A DNA stretch of 64,000 bases, taken from Candidatus Saccharimonadota bacterium. GTDB taxonomy: Bacteria; Patescibacteriota; Saccharimonadia; Saccharimonadales; Saccharimonadaceae. The position numbers were made by a program, and so were the translations under genes. The stretch's first letter is position 1. Each line of letters opens with the position of its first letter. This document shows positions 59,403 through 64,000 of this stretch, piece by piece. The notes under the pieces were generated by a model. That model was not told the origin of the DNA, ran no database searches, and worked only from the letters and a program-made list of their open reading frames with translations. The stretch spans positions 186,001-250,000 of the forward strand of contig CAJPNK010000001.1 in the NCBI GenBank assembly GCA_905372095.1, written 5' to 3'.

Positions 59403-59660
59403 ATGACCAAGAATTTGAATTTGACAACTGATGAAGCGCTTGTTTTGCAGCAGATTAGCGAGAGTGGCGAGGAAGACCTGACAGGACTAACCGAAAGCTT
59501 GCAAATGAGCCGTCCGAAATTGATGACACAGCTGAGTCGCCTCAAAAACAAAGGTTTAATCAAAATTAAAACGACCGCTGGCGATTGGTGGATTTCGATG
59601 AGCCGCCGCGGCAAGCAGACGACTCACTACTTGTGGCCGGAAATGTCCTTAAATTACTAA
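59403..59660 (+). CDS. Small winged-helix protein (MarR/ArsR-like)
   Basis: 85 aa from the ATG at 59403, behind AAAGGAGTG. LTTDEALVLQQISESGEEDL, then LTESLQMSRPKLMTQLSRLKNKGLIKI, forms a complete winged helix. No ligand domain. Upstream of a two-component system, which it may regulate or be regulated by. Family assignment is only to the fold. Confidence 0.75.
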   Translation: MTKNLNLTTDEALVLQQISESGEEDLTGLTESLQMSRPKLMTQLSRLKNKGLIKIKTTAGDWWISMSRRGKQTTHYLWPEMSLNY

Positions 59661-59681
59661 ACCATTAAACAAAAGAAAGGT

Positions 59682-59687
59682 TATAAT
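59682..59687 (+). promoter_or_regulatory. -10 box of the response-regulator gene, leaderless
   Basis: TATAAT, then AAAATT (6 nt), then the ATG at 59694. The AAAGG further upstream lies before the -10 and cannot serve as ribosome site for a transcript started here. Confidence 0.5.
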
Positions 59688-59693
59688 AAAATT

Positions 59694-60383
59694 ATGAAGA
59701 TTTTGGTTGTTGACGACGAGAAACGAATTGCCAAGTCGATCAAGCAAGGACTCGAAATGGACGGCTACGCGGTTGATATCGAGCATGATGGCGAGGATGG
59801 CTACAATGCAGCGCGGGCTGATGATTATGATCTCATCATCCTCGACGTGATGATGCCGATCATGAATGGCTTTGAAGTCGCCAAAAAGCTGCGTGCTGAC
59901 GGTAATAAAACGCCAATCTTGATGTTGACAGCCAAAGATCAGAATAAAGATATTGTGGAAGGCTTGGATAGCGGTGCCGACGACTATTTGCCGAAGCCGT
60001 TTAGCTTCGAGGTTCTCGGCGCTCGCGTTCGGGCGTTGCTGAGGCGGCCGCAGGATGTACTTGATAACATTTTGACAGTGCGTGATCTTGAACTTGATAT
60101 CGCTAATCACACTGCTAAACGGGCTGGTAAAGATATCAAACTATCTAACAAAGAATTTGCCATTCTTGAATATTTGCTGCGCAACAAAAACCAAATTCTC
60201 AGCAAGCAAAACATCATGACGCACGTTTGGGACTTTGATGCTGATATTTTGCCGAATAATGTTGAAGTTTTTATTAACTATTTACGCAACAAAATTGATA
60301 AGCCTTTTCCAGGCGCCGATCCGATTATCCAAACGGTACGAGGGTTTGGATATATCGTTAAGGACGAGATTAGAAAAGCATGA
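59694..60383 (+). CDS. OmpR-family response regulator
   Basis: 229 aa. Receiver domain (~1-120) with acidic pocket VVDDEKR, phospho-acceptor Asp in LIILDVMMPIMNG (~52) and Lys in LPKPFSFE. C-terminal winged helix (~130-225) with LSNKEFAILEYLLRNKNQ and QTVRGFGYIV. Phosphorylated by the kinase encoded with a 4-nt overlap downstream. Targets unknown; the glycosyltransferase and surface proteins around it are candidates. Confidence 0.95.
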   Translation: MKILVVDDEKRIAKSIKQGLEMDGYAVDIEHDGEDGYNAARADDYDLIILDVMMPIMNGFEVAKKLRADGNKTPILMLTAKDQNKDIVEGLDSGADDYLPKPFSFEVLGARVRALLRRPQDVLDNILTVRDLELDIANHTAKRAGKDIKLSNKEFAILEYLLRNKNQILSKQNIMTHVWDFDADILPNNVEVFINYLRNKIDKPFPGADPIIQTVRGFGYIVKDEIRKA

Positions 60384-61393
60384 AAAATGTTGGTCAACGT
60401 GCCGTTGTTCGCTTAGCGGGGACCTATTTGGCGATCATCATGTCTATGTCGATCGCTTTTAGTTTGATAATTTATGGGCTATCAAGCCAAGAGTTTCATC
60501 GCCGGCCGCCAAATGATCAGCAAGCAACTTCTACGATTCGTTCCGCCGAGCCAGGTACGGTTATTTCAATTCACAGCTATCTTGATACGCGTGAAGATGA
60601 AGCGATGGCGGCGATTCGCCTAAACTTGCTGTTGGCAAATTTGACGGTGTTTTTGATAGGCGGACTAATCAGCTATCTACTGGCTCAGCATACTTTGCAG
60701 CCAATTGAGGATAACATGGCGGCGCAATCGCGTTTTGTCAGCGATGCTAGCCACGAATTACGCACACCGTTGACCGCACTACTGGCAGCTAATGAGGTGG
60801 CATCAATGAATCCGAAATTGACTCTCAAACAGGCTAAGCAAGTTATCACCGACAATGTTGATGATGTTAAACGTTTACAAAAATTAACCAACTCAATGTT
60901 AGGGTTGCTCAAAGAAGACAAGCTGGAAATTCAGAAAGGTAAGGTCGGTTTGCAATCGGTGATTGCTCGGGCGATGAACCTAGTAGTAAATCAGGCGCTG
61001 GCAAAAGATATTGCTATTGATGATAAAACTAAAAATTTTTTGCTGCTTGGCGATCGACAAAGTTTAGAACAGCTTTTCACGATTTTGCTAGACAATGCTA
61101 TTAAATATAGCAACAAAGGCGGTACCATTACTATTTCTAGCAGCAAAAAAGGTAAGCACGTCAGCGTTGCTATAGCGGACGTTGGTATTGGCATGAGCGA
61201 CGAAGTAAAGTCGCAGATTTTTACGCGATTTTATAGGGCCGAAGAGTCGCGCACTACTGCTGGATACGGCTTAGGTCTGTCAATTGCCGAGCGGATTATT
61301 AGAGCGCATGGTGGACGAATTAACGTCGATAGCGAACAGAATGTTGGTTCGACTTTTACAGTCATTCTTCCTGCATACAACAAGAAAAAATAG
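60380..61393 (+). CDS. Membrane sensor histidine kinase
   Basis: 337 aa. Two membrane helices (~14-35 and ~80-103) flank a short external loop (~36-79). DHp domain phospho-His in SDASHELRTPLTAL (~131), N-box LDNAIKYSNKGG, G1 DVGIGMSD and G2 GYGLGLSIAERI. No HAMP or PAS domain, so sensing must occur through the short loop or the membrane. Pairs with the response regulator at 59694. Confidence 0.94.
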   Translation: MKNVGQRAVVRLAGTYLAIIMSMSIAFSLIIYGLSSQEFHRRPPNDQQATSTIRSAEPGTVISIHSYLDTREDEAMAAIRLNLLLANLTVFLIGGLISYLLAQHTLQPIEDNMAAQSRFVSDASHELRTPLTALLAANEVASMNPKLTLKQAKQVITDNVDDVKRLQKLTNSMLGLLKEDKLEIQKGKVGLQSVIARAMNLVVNQALAKDIAIDDKTKNFLLLGDRQSLEQLFTILLDNAIKYSNKGGTITISSSKKGKHVSVAIADVGIGMSDEVKSQIFTRFYRAEESRTTAGYGLGLSIAERIIRAHGGRINVDSEQNVGSTFTVILPAYNKKK

Positions 61394-61463
61394 TTTTTAA
61401 GGCGTCTTTAATAGCTTCTAGTTATATTTTAATCAATATTAATTAACAAAAGGAGATGAATAA

Positions 61464-61808
61464 ATGCCAACTAAAATTGAAGATGGTTTTGAAATGCCTT
61501 CTAGTGGTACGCCGTCAATACGGCCAGTGGCGCAATGCTCGTCTATGACGCCAACTATGATTTTGGCCGTCATAGCAATTGTGTTGTTCGCTGGCGGGTT
61601 AGGTTTTGTTGGCGGCATGCAAATCAATAAATCGCCGCAGAGTAATGCAGTGAGCGGTGTGCCTAGCGGGCCAGTGCAACAACAAACCAATCCTAGTACA
61701 AATAATACCGCCACACCGCAAGGAATGCCTAGTTCATCAAACAATAATCAACAAGCAGGTCCGCAAACTAACGCAGGTACACCAAATACCAATATGAATA
61801 ACAGCTAG
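61464..61808 (+). CDS. Single-pass membrane protein with Asn/Gln/Ser-rich exterior tail
   Basis: 114 aa. A ~30-residue cytosolic start, one helix (ILAVIAIVLFAGGLGFVGGM, ~33-52), then a low-complexity tail of Asn, Gln, Ser, Thr and Pro (SNNNQQAGPQTNAGTPN). Ribosome site AAAGGAGATG. Its stop overlaps the stop of the convergent DsbA-like gene in the palindrome CTAG (61805-61808). Probably a surface or secretion-related protein; no family recognised. Confidence 0.75.
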   Translation: MPTKIEDGFEMPSSGTPSIRPVAQCSSMTPTMILAVIAIVLFAGGLGFVGGMQINKSPQSNAVSGVPSGPVQQQTNPSTNNTATPQGMPSSSNNNQQAGPQTNAGTPNTNMNNS

Positions 61809-62554
61809 TAGCTGATTCCAGCAGATTTCATTGCTGGCTGGATAACAAACTTTTCAAAATTATCAGCATTAGCCCAAACATAACTAGCATTAGTATCGGT
61901 GTTTGTGCCGCTAACTAGCTTACCGTTAAGGACTTTTTGGCTGCCGACATCTTTGCCGTTAATGTACATAGCTGGCGTGCCGCCAACGCTGTCCTTTTTG
62001 CCGAGCGCCATGTCGTAATCAATTTTTTTACGGATATTTGGATTTTCGAGATCAGCCTTGAATTTTTCTACATTCAAGCCTTTGATGTCGGAGGCTAACT
62101 TCACAAAGTTTTCGGTACGAGTTGACCCAGATAATTCCACCCAGCTAGCTCGATTTTCGAAAAGCGAGTTGTGCATTTCCCAGTACTTACCTTGTAGTCC
62201 AGCTGATTCGGCAGCAGCCGCCGCGGCCAGCGCGTTCGGGTGAGCGCTAGTTAGCGGATAATTGCGGAAGATAAACCCGATCTTGTCTTTGTACTTTTCA
62301 ATGACTTTTTTGGTGACTGGGTAAGATGAATTGCAGCCTGGACATTGAAAATCAGCATATTCAACTAGTAGCACTTTGCTGTTGGCATTGCCATAAACAT
62401 GCTCGCTAATATTGCCACTTTCGCTCGATGCTGGCTGCGCCTTCGTAGTATCGACGCTTGAAACATCAATTTGATTGCGCTGCTGTAAAAAAATCAAGCC
62501 GCCAATCAATCCTACGCACATCGCCGCAAAAATAATCCATGCCTTTTTGGTCAT
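61805..62554 (-). CDS. DsbA-like extracytoplasmic thiol oxidoreductase (second copy)
   Basis: 249 aa. Signal anchor at ~5-23 (AWIIFAAMCVGLIGGLIFL), thioredoxin fold with active site C-P-G-C (FQCPGCNSSYPV, ~72) and a cis-Pro loop VGGTPAMYING. RNYPLTSAHPNALAAAAAAE is a typical DsbA helical-domain segment. Has its own GGAGGAA ribosome site. It may overlap in function with the enzyme at 26530 but is encoded without a membrane partner. Confidence 0.9.
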   Translation of the reverse strand: MTKKAWIIFAAMCVGLIGGLIFLQQRNQIDVSSVDTTKAQPASSESGNISEHVYGNANSKVLLVEYADFQCPGCNSSYPVTKKVIEKYKDKIGFIFRNYPLTSAHPNALAAAAAAESAGLQGKYWEMHNSLFENRASWVELSGSTRTENFVKLASDIKGLNVEKFKADLENPNIRKKIDYDMALGKKDSVGGTPAMYINGKDVGSQKVLNGKLVSGTNTDTNASYVWANADNFEKFVIQPAMKSAGISY

Positions 62555-62621
62555 ATTTCCTCCGCTTATTACTGGAGGTTATTATACTGCTTATGAGCTC
62601 GCCAATCAAGCGGGCTTGCGG

Positions 62622-62627
62622 TACAAT
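62622..62627 (+). promoter_or_regulatory. -10 box of the CBS-domain gene, leaderless
   Basis: TACAAT, ATGTGT (6 nt), ATG at 62634. It is nearly the same 15-nt layout as at 15265. Confidence 0.5.
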
Positions 62628-62633
62628 ATGTGT

Positions 62634-63653
62634 ATGCGGTTATTCTTAGCGATTTTGTTTGTGATGATTACCTTAGCTTTGATAGCGGTGACGTCAATTT
62701 CGCCGCGCCGAACAAAACTGTCGATGTACGAGCTAGAACGCCGCCGTCGTAAGGGCGACACCGCAGCGGCTGATGAATTACGGCGAATACTACTGCTTGA
62801 TGATATTGTATCGCTGCGTAAGGCAACCGAAGCTCTACTACTGGTTCTGGCGGTATTATCGGCAGTGTCGGCGTTTGGTTTTTTTATCGGCGTAGCTATT
62901 AGCGTGATGACGTCTTTAGTATATAGTAGAATTGCTCATTCTGATTGGTTGGTACAAATGGTCGACGGTTATTACCGGCGGATAGAGCCGAGATTGCTGA
63001 CTTTCGTCGAGCGGCATCCGCGCTTGGGGCAAGTTTTGCGCAGTGTTAATGTGCAGAATGAGCCGAATATTCTTAGCTCGCGGGAAGAACTTGAGCATTT
63101 GATACGCGAATCATCGGGAATATTGTCGCTTGAAGAGAAAAAACTAATCAATAATGCCCTGCATTTTCATGAAAAAACCGTCGAAGAGGTAATGACGCCG
63201 CGCGGCGTGATGAATACAGTAGCTAAGGAAGATGTGATTGGGCCGTTGCTGCTTGATGAACTGCATAAGACTGGCCATAGCCGCTTCCCGGTGACTGACG
63301 GTGATATTGACCATATTGTTGGTATTCTGCATATTCGTAGCTTACTGACGCTTGATAACGGTAAGAAAACTAGCCGTGTTGAAACGGCGATGGACAAGAA
63401 GGTCTACTTTATTAATCAAAGCCAGAAGCTAGAACGTGCTCTGTCGGCCTTTATCAAGACGCGGCATCATATGTTTATTGTTGTTAATGACTATCGCGAG
63501 ACAGCGGGTATTCTAACGCTCGAGGATACATTAGAGGCGTTGCTTGGTCGTAAAATCCTCGATGAATTTGATGTAGTTGACGATTTGCGCGTGCTAGCGG
63601 CGCGTAATCCGAACAAAAATAATAAGAGTCCATCGGCTACTGACGTCAAATAA
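62634..63653 (+). CDS. CorC/HlyC-like membrane-linked CBS-domain protein
   Basis: 339 aa from the leaderless ATG at 62634; the frame is open upstream for 53 codons but overlaps the divergent DsbA-like gene. One N-terminal helix (LFLAILFVMITLALIAVTSI) and a second near 70-100. Then two CBS domains (~190-320), entered by LSLEEKKLINNALHFHEKTVEEVMTPR and closed by VVNDYRETAGILTLEDTLEALLG. Related to the cytosolic half of CNNM/CorC magnesium transporters. No complete DUF21 transporter domain is present, so it may be a regulator rather than a transporter. Confidence 0.85.
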   Translation: MRLFLAILFVMITLALIAVTSISPRRTKLSMYELERRRRKGDTAAADELRRILLLDDIVSLRKATEALLLVLAVLSAVSAFGFFIGVAISVMTSLVYSRIAHSDWLVQMVDGYYRRIEPRLLTFVERHPRLGQVLRSVNVQNEPNILSSREELEHLIRESSGILSLEEKKLINNALHFHEKTVEEVMTPRGVMNTVAKEDVIGPLLLDELHKTGHSRFPVTDGDIDHIVGILHIRSLLTLDNGKKTSRVETAMDKKVYFINQSQKLERALSAFIKTRHHMFIVVNDYRETAGILTLEDTLEALLGRKILDEFDVVDDLRVLAARNPNKNNKSPSATDVK

Positions 63654-63663
63654 GTTAGTAATT

Positions 63664-63690
63664 TTAGCACTCTTGCACTTCGAGTGCTAA
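63664..63690 (+). promoter_or_regulatory. CIRCE element upstream of dnaJ
   Basis: TTAGCACTC-N9-GAGTGCTAA, a perfect consensus copy. TATACT (63696-63701) follows directly, so HrcA bound here would block the promoter. Confidence 0.93.
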
Positions 63691-63695
63691 CGCGC

Positions 63696-63701
63696 TATAC
63701 T
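63696..63701 (+). promoter_or_regulatory. -10 box of dnaJ, leaderless
   Basis: TATACT, 8 nt, ATG at 63710. The mRNA would start at or within 2 nt of the ATG. Confidence 0.45.
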
Positions 63702-63709
63702 ATAGCAAT

Positions 63710-64000
63710 ATGGCAAAGCGCGACTATTATGAAGTACTAGGTATCAGCAAAAACGCCTCTGAAGACGAAGTCAAGAAAGCTTTTCGCAAGCTGGCTGTTA
63801 AGTATCACCCCGACAAAGAAGGCGGCAGCGAAGAGAAATTCAAAGAGATTAACGAAGCTTACGAAGTTCTCAAAGACAAGCAAAAACGTCAACGTTACGA
63901 CCAGTTCGGTCATGCTGGCGTAGGCGGTTCTGGCGGCGGTGCTGGTTACAGCGGTAATCCTTTTGAAGGTTTTGGCGGTTTCGCCCAAGGTCAAAATATT
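63710..64000 (+). CDS. dnaJ: Chaperone DnaJ, partial at window end
   Basis: The first 97 residues are visible and run off the right edge. AKRDYYEVLGISKNASEDEV opens the J domain, the HPD motif is in KYHPDKEGG, and the Gly-rich region starts at GVGGSGGGAG (~66). Full-length DnaJ continues with a zinc-finger region, which should lie outside the window. Controlled by the CIRCE just upstream. No dnaK or grpE is visible next to it on this side. Confidence 0.95.
   Translation, partial: MAKRDYYEVLGISKNASEDEVKKAFRKLAVKYHPDKEGGSEEKFKEINEAYEVLKDKQKRQRYDQFGHAGVGGSGGGAGYSGNPFEGFGGFAQGQNI

Noticed and set aside
1..64000. Reassignment of TGA to an amino acid (as in SR1/Gracilibacteria)
   Set aside because: TGA closes many genes in ATGA overlaps (hsdM, rhuM fragment, KAP, hsdS, aarF-like), and conserved proteins contain no internal TGA.
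1..64000. CRISPR arrays, insertion sequences, tRNA and rRNA genes
   Set aside because: No regularly spaced repeats, no transposase-like protein with terminal repeats, and no tRNA- or rRNA-like conserved segments were seen on reading.

Overview
The window reads as a compact, mostly co-directional chromosome segment of a very small, host-associated bacterium, most likely a Candidatus Saccharibacteria (TM7/Patescibacteria) genome of the oral Nanosynbacter type. This assignment is inference. It rests on a fused arginine-deiminase locus, many secreted single-pass surface proteins, overlapping genes, several pairs of tail-to-tail genes that share their stop codons, and very many genes whose -10 box lies only 6-7 nt from the start codon (leaderless mRNAs). 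TGA is used as a normal stop, which argues against the recoded SR1/Gracilibacteria. No tRNA, rRNA, CRISPR array or insertion sequence was seen.

Layout. 1-4.3 kb: surface proteins (a low-complexity acidic protein, a small anchored protein, and a secreted cutinase-VWA-PKD fusion). 4.4-16.8 kb: radC and then a defence island. It holds a type I restriction-modification operon, hsdM-rhuM fragment-KAP ATPase-hsdS-PIN nuclease, in which every junction is an ATGA overlap; a LexA-like self-cleaving repressor; hsdR; and an ImmA-type metallopeptidase with a membrane partner. 16.9-27.8 kb: housekeeping and envelope genes (DUF167, polysaccharide deacetylase, CorA, CHAP amidase, NUDIX, ABC-2 exporter, MazG-like) and a thiol-redox group (two thioredoxin-fold proteins and a CxxC membrane protein). 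In between lies an intergenic stretch with a 58-aa membrane protein and two strongly folded RNA elements. 27.9-30.5 kb: an AT-rich DpnII-type (GATC) restriction cassette. 30.5-36.4 kb: a PadR-controlled MacB/FtsX exporter and an amino-acid ABC importer.

36.7-42.5 kb: an arginine catabolic operon with a single-chain arginine deiminase-ornithine carbamoyltransferase, the ArcD antiporter, a dimethylarginine dimethylaminohydrolase and carbamate kinase. Together they would turn imported arginine (and possibly methylarginine) into ornithine, ammonia, CO2 and ATP. 42.5-44.6 kb: CIRCE-groES-groEL. 44.7-48.5 kb: a heterodimeric ABC exporter. 48.5-52.9 kb: a DUF4238 protein, a PEBP, an AarF-like kinase flanked by two tiny membrane proteins, and a TylF-like methyltransferase. 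52.9-56.6 kb: a PadR/PspC/ABC envelope-stress operon. 56.6-63.7 kb: a GT2-GT-C fusion glycosyltransferase, a small winged-helix protein, a two-component system, surface proteins, a DsbA-like protein and a CorC-like CBS protein. The window ends inside dnaJ, which has its own CIRCE.

Two start classes recur. Internal operon genes and some leadered genes have GGAGG-like ribosome sites. Most first genes have a -10 hexamer followed by 6-7 nt and the start codon, with no room for a ribosome site. This pattern was used to choose several starts.
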